Shown here in pieces: positions 49,653-62,332 of a stretch of 64,000 nucleotides of DNA. A program made the position numbers and the translations under genes. Under the pieces are notes generated by a model, which saw only the letters and a list, made by a program, of their open reading frames with translations, ran no database searches and was not told the origin of the DNA. How positions within the stretch are numbered: position 1 is the first letter of the stretch; every line of letters starts with the position of its first letter. Source of the stretch: Baylisascaris procyonis (taxonomy: Eukaryota > Nematoda > Chromadorea > Rhabditida > Ascarididae); the NCBI GenBank assembly GCA_037389465.1, contig JAZARR010000193.1, forward strand, positions 186,001-250,000, in the 5' to 3' direction.

Positions 49653-50559
49653 GCCGTTAGCAATCGAATTCCAACCAGACCGAATACAAAGAAAACCAGG
49701 AGACCGAACTGTAAAAGAAAGCTTAAAAAGTTGAATTCTAAAACTACAATCCCGGGTGAATAAATGCATGCAAGGGTCCTGAAAATTTAGCGAATAAAGC
49801 CAGTACTTGCTTATTTCAATCAACGAGTAGAAATCATGAACCACCTGCAGGACACTTATATGTGAAATGTTGCATTAATTCCGGCAATGCCTTCAACGCA
49901 GAACGGTAAATGATTAATTCTACTTACATATGCTTACCAACATACCAATACTACCTCACGAATTTCCTATAAACAGAGATAAAACAGAACGGAAATGGCC
50001 ACCGCATCCGAAGAGTGCATAATTTCGATTCTTATAAATGGCAACTGTAAACGCTGCCATCCCAAAATTCTATATTTGGGCTTTGCAATTTAGAATTCAT
50101 TACTAATGCAAAATGACAACTCATCTTTTAATAGCCACTACACTTTAACAAGTCCACTTGCCCGCTCCTAAAGGATCTCTCAAAATTAGGAACTATTTAA
50201 ACAGAGAGCTTAGAAAAGAAAGGATACTCAAAAACAAGCAAACGATTCTTTTCCTATAGTAAGTTTTCGAGGACTGGAAAACATTTAAAATAAAACATGG
50301 AATAACAAATTTGACTTGGTGTTGCTGAAGAGAAATATTCAAGTGAACGACAATCGTCAACTACTTCAGCAACTCGCAGTCGATTCTACCGTCCCTCCAT
50401 ATTTAAAAAACAAACAAACGAGCCCGATATCCCAGTTCACCTGTCTGCATATATCATTATCTCTCTTGTGGCGATATAACTGACAAAAAAACCTCAGCTT
50501 CTTTTCTTGGAAAAGTTGGGAAGTAGACAAGAGAAAGGAGTGGATTCAGCGACCATTAC

Positions 50560-50793
50560 CTTGGGAAATGGAGAGATCTGGTGCTCTTGTTGGTACCTTG
50601 ACGGTACTTCCTTCAAGCGTAGGCTGAGCATGAGTCGGCAGCTCACCGGTCGCGCACTGGTCTGGCCAAACACATTCGCATCCAAGATTGTCGAAAAGAA
50701 GATCCACAGGGTATGAATGCGTTATTTTCACACCGTTCGCACATGACATACTCCGCGGTGCAACTAGTCGAATAATGCCCATCCCGTAAAAGA
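50560..50793 (-). other. Candidate exon, Cys-containing, unknown family
   Basis: A GC-richer segment lies between a CATTGCAG acceptor and a GTAATG donor. Two frames are plausible. One is open across the whole segment (FYGMGIIRLVAPRSMSC, ANGVKITHSYPVDLLFDN, LGCECVWPDQCATGEL...). The other stops early but contains HYSTSCTAEYVMCERCEN with closely spaced Cys and an alternative GTGAGC donor. Neither matches a family I recognise. Confidence 0.3.
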
Positions 50794-51431
50794 CTGCAAT
50801 GCTGGTCACCACATACAAATCATTCACATCACTCACTCAATTAAGCAAGTCAGTTATCCAAAACTCAAAACCAACTCAACATCACCACGTAGTCTATCAA
50901 CCAGCCTCAGTCACACTTGCTCCATGACAGCTCATGCATAACAATAAAATTCGATGATAGGGCAACCTTACAAGTTCCTCGAATGAACAAATTTCAACTA
51001 TGGTCAAGAAATCTTGAAAGCATATCATCAATTATCCTTAAATCGAGCAATGGCACAACAACACTTTCCTCCAAGGTGAAGTGTCAACCTTCAACTGGTA
51101 CAGCGTAGACTCCACCATTCATCTTCGTAAGTCTAGGCGTCGCATCGAATTGATTATAAAAACAACCGTCAAAGAGAATAGCCTTTTAGGTAGCATCAAA
51201 TGCCACGTGACATGAACTGATCTTTCCTAGCCACGAAAAAACCCACAACGAAAAGAATCATTCGACCCTCCCTCTTTGCCCCTACCTCAAGAAACAGGAA
51301 TCCAGAAGTGCCCCATAATGCAAGTTACAATGAGCAGCCGCATGGGACTTAAGAAGACCCTTCACGAACGCCAAAATGTACACATGCAAAAAGGTAGTAC
51401 TCGTCACTGCAAACTTTCTCAACAAGTGGTC

Positions 51432-51729
51432 GGGAGGAAAATTGGCCAATAGACGCACTGCCACGTCAGATGATGCGAAGAAGGGACAATTGTGCTGCTT
51501 AGAAATAACGGGCTGAACGCCAGTTTCACCTTCATCGAAAAAAGGAAGACTGGGAAGAAATATACCTTGCAAAGCCGAAGAAGCCACAATCCCTGGCACT
51601 CCGCTGCTCTGACTTGGAATGCGTCTGAGGGAGCGTGGGATAGGCTGCAGTATGCTGTGGCCATACACACAGCTTTACAGTCCTGTCGACGACAAGCCCT
51701 GATGGGCATCGACGTTCCTTTGCGATACC
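51432..51729. repeat. Dispersed 0.29-kb repeat, copy 2
   Basis: This is the second copy of the 41750-42041 repeat. The flanks do not match beyond these limits (GGTCGGGAGG on the left, GCGATACC on the right). Overlapping open frames on both strands here are a property of the GC-rich repeat. Confidence 0.88.
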
Positions 51730-52963
51730 AAGCATTCGATAGCAAGATGACATCCGATAACTAGCAGATGGGTGAACGTATAAGAAGAAAAACGCACGAA
51801 GCCGCAACCCGATTCGCTCTCCGATATACGCCAGAAGTGCACCACGCTACCAAGTATGTACTGCGAGAGTGGCAAGAATCGCTCTATACAGCAATTTATA
51901 GCAGCTGTTGCGCATATCAGTTCTCGCCTCTAGCAAAAAATCGATCAAAATGCTGTCTTTTTTAACGTTTTTTGATCTTATTTTAGTTAACAATTATATT
52001 TTCGCGCCATCTTTCAACGTGCCGATTACAAAAATGGCGGCAACCACATTCAACAGATATTACCTACAATCTCGATCTTCATTATGATCTGTTATGATCT
52101 CCGGGAATTATTGACACCCAATGATGCTAAGAAATTTTCCGATCTAATTTGAGCTGCTGCCAGCCGCTCAAATTCTTCGATGACGTGCTCGTAGAACTGA
52201 CTGTACTATGGACTACCATATGTCACTGCTTATCTATGATAATTAAGTATATTAGGGGCATACAGATAGCAGCATCCAAAACATTAAACAGAAATAAACT
52301 TTAGGGAGATAAGGAAATTAGTCTGAATCAGCTCCTATGGAAAATATACCTCATTTCCCAGCTGACCAATTCTGCCCACTGATAAATAGATCAAAAGTTG
52401 TTTAAAAGCTGTCTAAAGGCAAATAGATGCTAAAATATTGAACCTTATAAAGACGCTCTAAGTAGTCATAAACGTTCAAATGACAAATGATGTGCACTCG
52501 AAACGACATTGTGTCACAATTGAGTCGTTTCGAGCGCACTCGAGTCGTTCATTCGCTGATGATTCACAAGAATCTCAACCAATGACATACGAATTTACAC
52601 GAACGAACAATCAGCAAAGTGTTATCTTCAAGTATCGAATATGAAACAAGTAATAAATGCAAAGCAATGGCCTGGTCGTTAGCTGTGAAGTACTAATGCT
52701 TTTAGTAGTAAACTTGAAAACTTGAAGCAAGCCTTCCAGCTTGATTCAGCTGGTTATTTTACAAAGCAGCTTTTCTTAATGCTGAGTGTCAGCAAATCTG
52801 AACTCATAAAGTCTTACCCAATCGTCATGTCGGGCTGAATCGAACATCCTAAGACCAAAATTTCCTTCCAAAGCAATATTTGTTGCCACCGTTCCAAACC
52901 GCTTAGTCTAGAAATGCATTGCTTGTTATATGAAAACTCGTTTACAATACAAATGATACTTTA

Positions 52964-53157
52964 TTAATCACAATAATAAATATCTGAACAATCAACATCA
53001 AATAAGGGAACTTTTGAGCGAATAACAGCTTCAAATTCCGCATCACCCCTCTCGTTGATATAATCGACACCATGGAAAAAAATATTGCCTGCCCATCTCT
53101 AAACGTTCGGCAAAGTCTTGCGCTAATTGAATCGCCTTTGTTCCATTAAGTGTTTGC
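52964..53157 (-). other. Candidate terminal exon or pseudo-exon (…FFHGVDYINERGD…), one frameshift
   Basis: After a GTTTATAG acceptor at 53158, one frame reads QTLNGTKAIQLAQDFAER, LEMGRQYFF. At a run of seven T the homologous reading appears to move by one base to HGVDYINERGDAEFEAVI, RSKVPLFDVDCSDIYYCD and TAA. The stop overlaps an AATAAA signal (52965-52960). Alternatively, a CGTTTAG acceptor allows a shorter exon without a frameshift. The HGVDYINERGD part resembles the segment at 61150-61264. The family was not recognised. Confidence 0.33.
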
Positions 53158-54892
53158 CTATAAACGGTGAAATTTCAGCATATATTTATACATTTGCACC
53201 GTTTGTATATTAATCATTCAAAATGCTATTTTTTTTAAAACCTTCAAACAAATAGGGTGTTGGATTACCACTTGTTAAAATCTTTCCACTGTCGCTCTCA
53301 TTCCTGTCCAGCTGCAAAACAAACTCCCGCTAGCTATAGTTTACCTCGGATCTGCGTTTTTATCGCCATAAGACAGCACCAGAAAACAATTTAGAATGAT
53401 GAAATAAGACATCCATGTGTACAAATGTACATATAAATACATAAAAGCGCCCATATGTATGCATAAATGTAGAAGGTAGAATGCATCAGTAGTTCATTAT
53501 CTGACTGCTCGTAATATCGTCATCCGATTTTCCAAAAGACCTAATACGCTGCTCCGAGCCATAAAAAACACCATACCGGAGGAATAAACTATCACAGAAA
53601 AACCTTTAATTCCTCCACGGAATGAACTTTTTCGAAGGAATCACAAGCAAAAGCGCAACGGCGACAATAAACATACGACAGAACGCGACCAAAAGCTGCC
53701 CATAGCATGGAATTATACTTCCCCAACCGTTTCATATCACCTCCATGTACGAAAAACGACCAGCCCGGCTTATGAGTACATCAACAAAAATAGCAAAATT
53801 GTGAAAAAGCCAACCTTTCAGCTGTTCTGCGATTCGTTTATCTGCGTTTATTTTCGTATAGTGCTAAAAAATATCATCATTTAGCACTGATCCCAAAACA
53901 TGATGCAAAGCAATAAAAGATAATTATTCAGCAAACCACTCCGTGCCATCAAAAAATGAGACCTTATATTTAAAAAAAAATTCAATATTACAAAAGTATA
54001 TCAAATAGCTCCATTACTACAGTAACTGCGCAACACCCATTATATTTCCACATTTCTAAATGAGACCCACATATGTTATCCAGTTTTAAAGCACTGCGTG
54101 AAGAAAGAATTGAGAGGAAAATTTTGATTGAATACTTTTAATATTCCGCATGAAAAATTCACTTAATTACTTCAAAATCTGAACACCTAAATTCAGCACT
54201 ATCAACGATCATTTTTTAAAATTTCTTCCTTGAGTGTTACGCGGGTCACTTTGTTATTGTCATGTAAATAATAAAGGGGTGCCAGGATCGGTAGATTTCG
54301 CTAATGACTGGTTTCACTCGGAGATTATTCAAATCTCAAATTCACAAAAAAAAATCTGAGGTTTTAAAAGTGCATATTAGAGTGAAGAAGAATGCTTCAA
54401 GCAAATAAATAAATACCTGTCTTTATCGACGTTTCTTCTTTCTTTCAGTGATCGCTGCTTTACCTTCTTCATTTTACCGGCGCCTGCCGCGAGGGCACCT
54501 TCTTCCTATTGCGCCATAACGTTGGTCTGTGCGCAGCTCGATTTTGGGGCAACTCTACAAAAGTATGACTAAAAAAACATGAGACAAAGATACGAAAGAT
54601 TGGATTTGAGCCATTCTTGCATTAATCATAAATATTTTTAAAAGGAATCACACAATCTTAGTCATATTTGTTCTCAAATAGCTCGATTTAACTATCTGTA
54701 AAAATTACCGATCCAAACTAACTAAAAGATGTAACTCATCAAAAATTATCCAAATCATCAAAGATGACGAAAAGGTATTGTTTATCCTCGTGAAAGGCTT
54801 CCAGTAAACAAAAAACATCAAAACTGTCAAAACACCTACATTTTTTAGCTTTCTAGAAAAATATTCCAGAAAAATAAAAAGTATGTACTTGG

Positions 54893-55685
54893 GACTTGGG
54901 AGGGGGGAGTGTGTCATCTGGTAACAGGTGCTGGGGGGAGGTATGTCATCTGATGACACTGTGCTGGGTGGAAGTATGTATTACGATGACACTGTGCTGG
55001 GGGGAGTGGGTTATATGCTGACAGCGAACCTGGGAGGGAAGTGTGTCATCTTATAGCAGGTGCTGGGGGGAGGTATGTCATCTGATGAGAGTGTGTTGGG
55101 GTGTAGGTATGTCAGTTATTCATTCATTCACACTCCCTAAGATGACACACTCCCTCTCCCAAGCACGCTGGTAGCATATGACCCACTCCCTCCAGCGCAG
55201 CGTCATCATGTTATATACTTCCACCCAGCACAGTGTCATCAGATGACATACCTCCCCCCAGCACCTGTTATAAGATGACACACTCCCCCCTCCCAAGCAC
55301 GGTGGTAGCATATGACCCACTCCCTCCAGCGCAGCGTCATCATGTTACATACTTCCACTCACCACAGTGTCATCAGATGACATACCTCCCCCAGCACTTG
55401 TTATCAGATGACGCCTCCCCCCTCCCAAGCACGCTGGCAGCATATGACCCACTCCCCCAGCACAGTGCCATCATGTTGCATACTTCCACTCAGCACAGAG
55501 TCATCAGATGACATACCTCCCCCCAGCACCTGTTACCAGATGACGCACTCCCCCTCCCAAGCACGCTAGCAGCATGTGACCCACTCCCCCAGCACAGTTT
55601 CATCATGTTACATACTTCCATCCAGCACAGTGTCATCAGATGACATACCTCCCCGCACAGTGTCATCAGATGACGTACTAATGGA
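54893..55685. repeat. Minisatellite with palindromic core (TGTCATCAGATGACA), array 1, internally inverted
   Basis: Units of about 33 bp contain TGTCATCAGATGACA (a 7-bp inverted repeat around one A) followed by a CTCCCC run and CAGCAC. Left of about 55115 the units are on the opposite strand (GGGGGGAGGTATGTCATCTG); right of about 55125 they run in the + orientation. The right half is a higher-order repeat of four units, period 132-134 bp: AAGCACG recurs at 55161, 55295, 55427 and 55559. ORFs here are repeat read-through. Confidence 0.93.
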
Positions 55686-55689
55686 CTAG

Positions 55690-57650
55690 CATATATCATT
55701 GCTGATATATAACTATTAAATATATCTGATCTATAACTAGTTAACAAAGCTATTTCATATAAGAGTACTCATTCAAAAATTTCATAGTGGGTTGATAAGA
55801 AAACGATCAGGAATGACGACGATCCCCTAGGCATCATTTTGTCAAGACCAAGAAAGAGAGCAGCCATCATGACTCCTATGAAGCCTCCAATCCAGTTTTA
55901 TGAAGGTCCGACGAGGTATCACACAGAATCCACCACTTTTTGCGAAAAACAAACGCACAACAATGCATGCCAACTTTGAAGTTTTGTCCTTACAAACGCA
56001 CAACAATCCATCCAAGTTTTGTCCTCATACTGCAACAAATACTACATAGCAGCATTTTTTTTTTTTTGAATTACTTCGTACCTTAATGTGTGGCCACACT
56101 GATATCAGCAGTGACCTATTGTTTTATAAATAACATAAAATTATCGCATATTTATTTCTAGAGTGCTATATTCATATAAACAACGCTTGCTAATGAAAAC
56201 AATGCTCTTAATTTATAAATGATAACAATGAAGTGATTTTGTCGATAAACGAAGAAGAAAGAAGGTGAAGTATCTATTAACTGCTAAAATAAACCAATAA
56301 ACTCTACAATTCCAGATCACATCTCACAAACTCCCGAGTTACAAGGTGAATAAAGCATCACAACGACTCGGCGAAACTACAAATTTAGCAAGGAGAAGAA
56401 TTTCTTCCACTCAGACCATTCAAAGGGAATAAACACCTTCAGACTGTTAAAAGAACCGCTAAACCCGATAAAACAAAACATTACATCCCCATACTAAAAT
56501 AACGAGTTGTTATCCTTCCGTTTGCCTCTAACTACACATAAAACTGCATGCGTTTACAGCACAATTAAACTGCTCATAAGAGAAATAAATAAATATTCCT
56601 CATCGTCCGCAGATTGCTTTCAACGGATTCAGGTGGGGAAAGCGCAAAATCGAAAAATCGAATAACCATTTAACGGCTTTATAGCAAAAAAACTTCAAGA
56701 TTCCCCGAGACTTGAGCAAAATTATGCCTAAAATTAGAGACAGGAAGAGATGCCATCTCATTATTCCTGCAATTTATAACAAAAAGAGAACGTGATATAA
56801 CAAATGAACAAAAAAACCGGATCCAAATCCCGCTAATAAGTGACGATAGACCAACAAATTGCATAAACACTACCAAACGATGCGAAACCTGCACAATAGA
56901 CCAGATTCAGTGCAAGATTGCTTGAAATGACGAAAACACAAGAGGGCAATTTTGTGGCAACCCAATCGAAATTAGTGAAGAATTTTCAAGGAAAAGACTC
57001 GTTCCGAATCACGAAACACACGCATAAATACGATAGCTTTTCTTATTTATAAGCAAGATATACCGATAATACACATAACCTAACCATTTTCCCTCGAATT
57101 CGCAGTCATTAAATTCATAAAACCATTTAATGTGCAAGTTTACGAACTTGCAGAGTTCTTGCAAAATCTACGAAAATCCGTAGCAGTGATGCATCTAAAC
57201 CAGACTCCTACATCGTAATCTTCAAAATTCCTTGAAATCCAGTTCATATTCCCCATCAAAAATTGCAAGAAAAAGAATAAAAAATCTCCATATGCGAAGT
57301 GAAAGTGGATCACCAACAATTTAACATTTCTGAAAGTGTCGGTTCTGGAAGACATTCTTCCAATCCATCCTCAACTTTCCCAAAAACCACCATCAAACGA
57401 CCTTAGCCTTTAATAAAAATTACGAAATCATTTCTGACGTCAATCAAAAAAAAAAAATCCTAAAATCCACAATTAATCCAAAAAAAACGCATTCAGAAAT
57501 TAAAGTACCTTTCATGTCGTTATCTTTGTTATCGCTTTCTGTAATATACCTTAATTACTTTAATAACAGACTTTACCTCATCCATCTTTCAGAAACTTTT
57601 TCTCGCACAGTTGTAATATACCTTAAAGATTCTCAGACAACTTCGAACTC
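55690..57650. other. No gene recognised
   Basis: AT-rich sequence without a splice-bounded protein-like segment. Confidence 0.5.
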
Positions 57651-57700
57651 GTAATGACAGCGTCGGTTGCCAAATCTCATTTTGAAAACGTTCAGCCTAC

Positions 57701-57889
57701 CTTCGCTATGGATGCACCAATAATGAGAGGCAATTTTAGGACGGGTAGACGAGCACAAAGGTTGCACATACGCTGCACGCCAGCATGTGATGTGCATCCG
57801 TTAAAGGATGCAATCTCCACCGCACACCTGCATGATTCCTGTTGGTAGCAGTTCCGCGAAACTATTATCCGTATTCTCCAATGTGTTCG
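57701..57889 (-). other. Candidate exon, Cys-rich, unknown family
   Basis: Sixty-three codons are open between a TATTTGCAG acceptor and a GTAGGC donor: RTHWRIRIIVSRNCYQQE, SCRCAVEIASFNGCTSHA, GVQRMCNLCARLPVLKLP, LIIGASIAK. Six Cys are present (C, CxC, C, CxxC). Another frame with an earlier GTGTGC donor is also open. The surrounding 57.65-58.65 kb is GC-richer than average. No domain was recognised. Confidence 0.28.
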
Positions 57890-58843
57890 CTGCAAATAGC
57901 CGTTTCGGTGGCAAGAAATGTGCTGAGTTCCTAGCTACAGCTACTTCCTTCCGAGCTTGTTTTCTACACTATGGAGACTTAGTTTTCTGTCTCCCATCCT
58001 GGGAACCGTATCTTAAAAATGCAAACGCCCGCTTCTGCACTTGACGTCTCTAGCGCCGTAGCGGATTTCTTTGCACAAATGTGTGTTCAAATTCTATTTT
58101 ATTGCCAGCGACGACCAAAATATCATCAATATATATACTGTCGCTCGAGTGAGTCCAGGTACGCATTTGCAAGCAGCGCCGTCAGTCAACTGCTCCTCTG
58201 TTAGCCTCTTCTTTTGTATGTTGCTAGTTTTCCCTTCAACTTTTCTGCGGGAATTCTTGTTTGGTGACAAAAAACCGCAGGAATTTCCTCTGCAAGCCAA
58301 CTCGGAAACAGCAAACAACTGGTTCTAAACAAAAGTTTTTTCATCGAGAGAGCAATTAATCTCAACAAAACTTTTCTGCCGATAGAAAATGGTGTCAACA
58401 AATTGGTTTTACCGACATGGAAGGGAACTATTCCCACTACTGAAAAAAGTAGTCAAAACACGGCACGCACTCATATGATTTTGTGTTCAAAGTTTGGTCA
58501 CATAATTCGCCATCACTAAAAAGCAACAAGGAAAAATTTAAAAAATGATAAAGGTTGTATAAATGATGCACCGGTGATCCAGTCGGCAGCGACCGATATA
58601 TGCTTTGCCGTACCACCATCCATTATAAGCCTGGCTCCTGTTGAGTCCCGATTGCACGTCCACGGTTCGTTTTTCTAGCTAACGATCAAATACATCTGAA
58701 CAATGAATGAATACAAATTTCCTTAGCAGAAATCAAGTTTCCGTTTCATTAAGGATGAGAAGCGAGTGGCCTCATTTTATCGGAATTTCTATTACGAATT
58801 CAAGAAAAAAACAGATTGAAAATTTGACCCGTAGGAGAAACTT

Positions 58844-59050
58844 ATGCTGACACGAAAGCCCTTTCGACCGCAGAACAGGACCCAGCAAAACCTGGGGAAC
58901 ATCATCAATTCCGTGATTGAAGACCATCAAAACATACCCTATTATTTAGAAAATATGGGGAGGAGCTATAAGCAATCGCCATTTTTAAATGCTACTCTAA
59001 TGTGCTTCGCTTCCGCTAAATACGGAAACCTCCAAATTGCTCTTCAGTGA
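58844..59050 (+). other. Open frame of unknown status
   Basis: A 68-codon ATG frame includes RPQNRTQQNLGNIINSVI and EDHQNIPYYLENMGRSYK. The composition is protein-like, but there is no recognised family or supporting signals. It lies between candidate minus-strand exons and may be chance. Confidence 0.15.
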
Positions 59051-59583
59051 CCATCAAGCTTCAGTAGACCTTCATATGATAAAAATGGGATAGTCAAAGT
59101 TAAATGCTTAGGTGAACACGGATTCCACAGACAGATACTATTAAAAAAAGGCAGCAGCAAGGTCAAATCTGAAACACCTTCATCTAAGAGGTCTAAAGCC
59201 AGTGTAACAATGCCCTACAAATTAGCATTAAGATTTGCATAATACTAGACAGCGATGAAAAAGATCGCACTCACAAGAACCTTTGACGATGTACATCGGA
59301 AAACGCTGCCCAAACCTCGACAAAGATTTCCCATACCTCGACAAAGATCATTCGAAGGCAATTCAACTCGAAACCACTACAGTACACCTCTTCTCAAAAA
59401 GATATTCCTACTATCTACATAAGAGATAACTTTGCTGTGTATCCTTGTGTTCATATCCACATGTTTTTGCATGTTTCCCACTTCAGGACGTTGAAATAAA
59501 GCTTTAGAAAAACAACACTAAAATCATAATCATAAAAACGGAAGTTTAGTGCTGAATACTACATTTATGATAAAGTAAATAAA

Positions 59584-59823
59584 TCAGCCTCGCTGCAGAG
59601 ATGCGGGGCTTGAATATTTTAGGAACACTTTCTCACAACCGGAATCCCAAGGAAGGTAAAACCAGGTGGCAAAGTCAGTACACATCGAATTCGTATCATC
59701 GCTCCCTCTACCCCTATTGGAGCATGCGAAATCCGGCATATGTTCGGCATATGTACAGAAAGAAAAATGTGGCCGCGTCGTGATGCTGGGGACCCAAGCG
59801 TCAACTAGGTTGCGGGATGGAAG
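59584..59823 (-). other. Candidate terminal exon, unknown family
   Basis: A GAGTAACAG acceptor is followed by 79 open codons and TGA: LPSRNLVDAWVPSITTRP, HFSFCTYAEHMPDFACSN, RGRGSDDTNSMCTDFATW, FYLPWDSGCEKV, FLKYSSPASLQRG. Four Cys are present. The opposite strand is also partly open, so coding status is uncertain. Confidence 0.27.
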
Positions 59824-59986
59824 CTGTTACTCAACAACCCTTCTAATGAATGAAACAGTCAAGTTCATCAATAATGAAGATGGGATGCAGTTGTTCTTGA
59901 GGTGAAGAACACGGGTAACAGACTTATGTAAAAGACCTCAGCAATATGTATTTTGCAAAAAAAGACACAAAAACCAGCCTGCTCAC

Positions 59987-60139
59987 GGCGAACATCGGCG
60001 GCGATGAAACTCCCTTTGGAGGACACCAAAGGAGACACTGAAATCAGCTCAGCTGATGAAGCGTTCGCTGTAGCCCTTCCCACATTCAACGCCACCAAGC
60101 CGCTTTTCTCATCCGTGAGTAACAGCATTTGATGCACAC
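59987..60139 (-). other. Candidate exon, unknown family
   Basis: A TTTACAACAG acceptor and a GTGAGC donor bound about 50 open codons: VHQMLLLTDEKSGLVALN, VGRATANASSAELISVSP, LVSSKGSFIAADVR. The other two frames are closed. It lies 5' of the 59584-59823 candidate on the same strand. The phases (1 out; next exon 0 or other) do not settle whether they join. Confidence 0.33.
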
Positions 60140-61149
60140 CTGTTGTAAACAAGACTATAAGTATGATAAAACGCTTTCATATAATATGTATCAGTTATAC
60201 CTCTAAAAATCTGCTCGTGAAGGTTAAAAACAAGGAAAAGACACAACTGACATAGCGATAGTCAATTCATAGACCATACCGAGGAGGACGTGAAGTTGTT
60301 CACCATAAAAAAACCCAACTCGAAAGCTCATGTCAATTGTTGCTTTTCGAGTGGACACACTTATTCCACATTTTTCACTTAGTGATCCCCTTAACATGGC
60401 GATGGAAAAATCCTTTTTGGCAATGAACTTATCAACGAGGCGATACACAGATAGATATAAAAATGAAAAGCGTAACTTGTTGAGTAACGCATTTGGCTGA
60501 CTTTCGAAAAATACATCGTTGTACGCACAATTAAGACGTTAAAATCCATATTATTTCAAGTCGACTTCCACAATTCAACGAGTGATTGAAATTTTGGAAT
60601 TCAGATATGAGCCATGAAATTGCACGAAGAAGTTTTACTTTCTATCTATAAAATTCTAGCTCTTTTTCTTTCTTGCCAACATCTCATAAAAACTCTGACT
60701 ATGAAGAAGCTTTCACCCAGGAAGTTATCTGAAAAAATACAAGAATTTCGAACCCTTAAATGTTGTCTAAAAGACGCCCATTGCAAAATTTGCTGAAAAC
60801 TATACAGAAGGGAGGAAAACGGATGCACATAACCGTCTAGAAGCATACATAAAAATACCTCCGAAAACTCGCTCATTTACAAATTTCCAGAGTTTCGACG
60901 ACTAATACGCAATTTGACGGTCTGAAAGAAGGACTAGAAAGAATCGTGGAATCACAATGGAAATTGCAACAATAGCTCAGAATATATTTGCGCAAACTAT
61001 CATATTTTATTCTGTACCCTATGCATATTTTCATCATCATCACCACTTCATAATTTCAAATCGTCAAAAATTTTTTCCCCTTCTCGTCTTTAGAACAAGT
61101 AAAATATATATCAGGGAAGCCCTCAGTACCTGACCACTAAATTTCATAC

Positions 61150-61264
61150 CTTCACATCATTCCGTTCGTTGACATAGTCGTATCCAGCCGCAAAGAAGGG
61201 TTTCGTCGCGATGGATGATACGCATAAATAGAATGGGCACCCGATCTACACGTCCATTTTCTCT
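61150..61264 (-). other. Candidate exon with FFAAGYDYVNERND block
   Basis: An ATTGCAG acceptor at 61265 (or a GTGTAG site 18-24 bases inside) and a GTATGA donor bound this segment. The frame of interest reads CPFYLCVSSIATKPFF then AAGYDYVNERNDVK. A second frame, ENGRVDRVPILFMRIIHR onward, is also open. The first resembles the 52964-53157 segment both in protein (F-x(4)-DY-[IV]-NER-x-D) and in DNA. Confidence 0.33.
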
Positions 61265-62285
61265 CTGCAATCAAAACACTTGGTTAAATTCCGATAAGAA
61301 AATATCATTGCATATTACATCACATCTTGTAGAAAACAAGTCTGAGGACATCAAACTGATATGAAAGTCCAATGAATACGCACATTTCATGCCGAAACTG
61401 CACAATATACAGCTTTCTTTAAAGGACCTTCTCTTGCATCATATGTTAAAATTTTACAGGGATATTCACATCAGACAAACAATTCAGTACAAAAATGCAC
61501 GACTTTCGTTAATTCAGTTATGGTTACAACGGAAAAATATGGGAGGGAACGATGATATAGCATAGTATAACAACTGACCATCGAGGATTTGCGGCAGACC
61601 TCTATCGAGCGCAAACGTCGCAAACCAAATCGGATGTATTCGAGCGCAGCAGACGTTTCGAGGTCCTATAAATTCAATATCGCAATGAACAGATCATCTG
61701 ATCAATCTTTTTCAATAAATCTTCCTTCAGATTTATTCATAGTCAACTCAACATCAATGAATTTCCCTGTGTAAGAAACATTCGTTTAAATCAAATGTTC
61801 TATCTGGAAGAACGGAATTCTTTCATTACTTCGCAAACGCCTGATTAAGAAATCCATTTCAAAGAAATAAACAAACAAACCCACCTCTTCAAAAATTCTT
61901 TGGAACAGTTTCATGAATAAAATAATATTAGAGCATACAGAGCGGAAACTAAGACAACTAGCAACTCAATAGCAATTTTTAAGAACGTCTTCGTAATTTT
62001 CACCCGCCTCATTGGCTGATAAAAGAGCATCCAAAAACAGAAAACAGTTCCCAGGTCCGTTCCTATCGAAAATTTTGCATGCCTATTTACATATATTTGG
62101 TGAGACGAGCAACTTATTCTGCATTCCGCTTATCAAACCTTGCAGGAAGAAGTCAATACGACGGCGGTTGTCCGCTCAAATTTTACAAACATGATTTCTT
62201 CATTAAGAACGTTAGACGTTAACAAAACTATGTCAACAAAGAACCAAATTCATTCCCATCCCCTCATTCCATCACATAGCAACAC

Positions 62286-62286
<1 letters not shown>

Positions 62287-62330
<44 letters not shown>
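62287..62330. repeat. (TA)n microsatellite, about 44 bp
   Basis: TA dinucleotide run close to the start of the second minisatellite array. Confidence 0.95.

Positions 62331-62332
<2 letters not shown>

Noticed and set aside
51282..51965. Five overlapping ORFs on both strands
   Set aside because: Same dispersed repeat and its GC-rich flank; no frame is conserved between copies.
54440..54540. GC-rich island with GAAG/GT donor-like sites on the minus strand
   Set aside because: Short readings in all frames, no homology and no acceptor; not enough for an exon call.
55120..55747. ORFs rich in His, Pro and Cys
   Set aside because: Read-through of the palindrome-cored minisatellite. The ORFs at 62505-62799 and 63066-63263 are the same.
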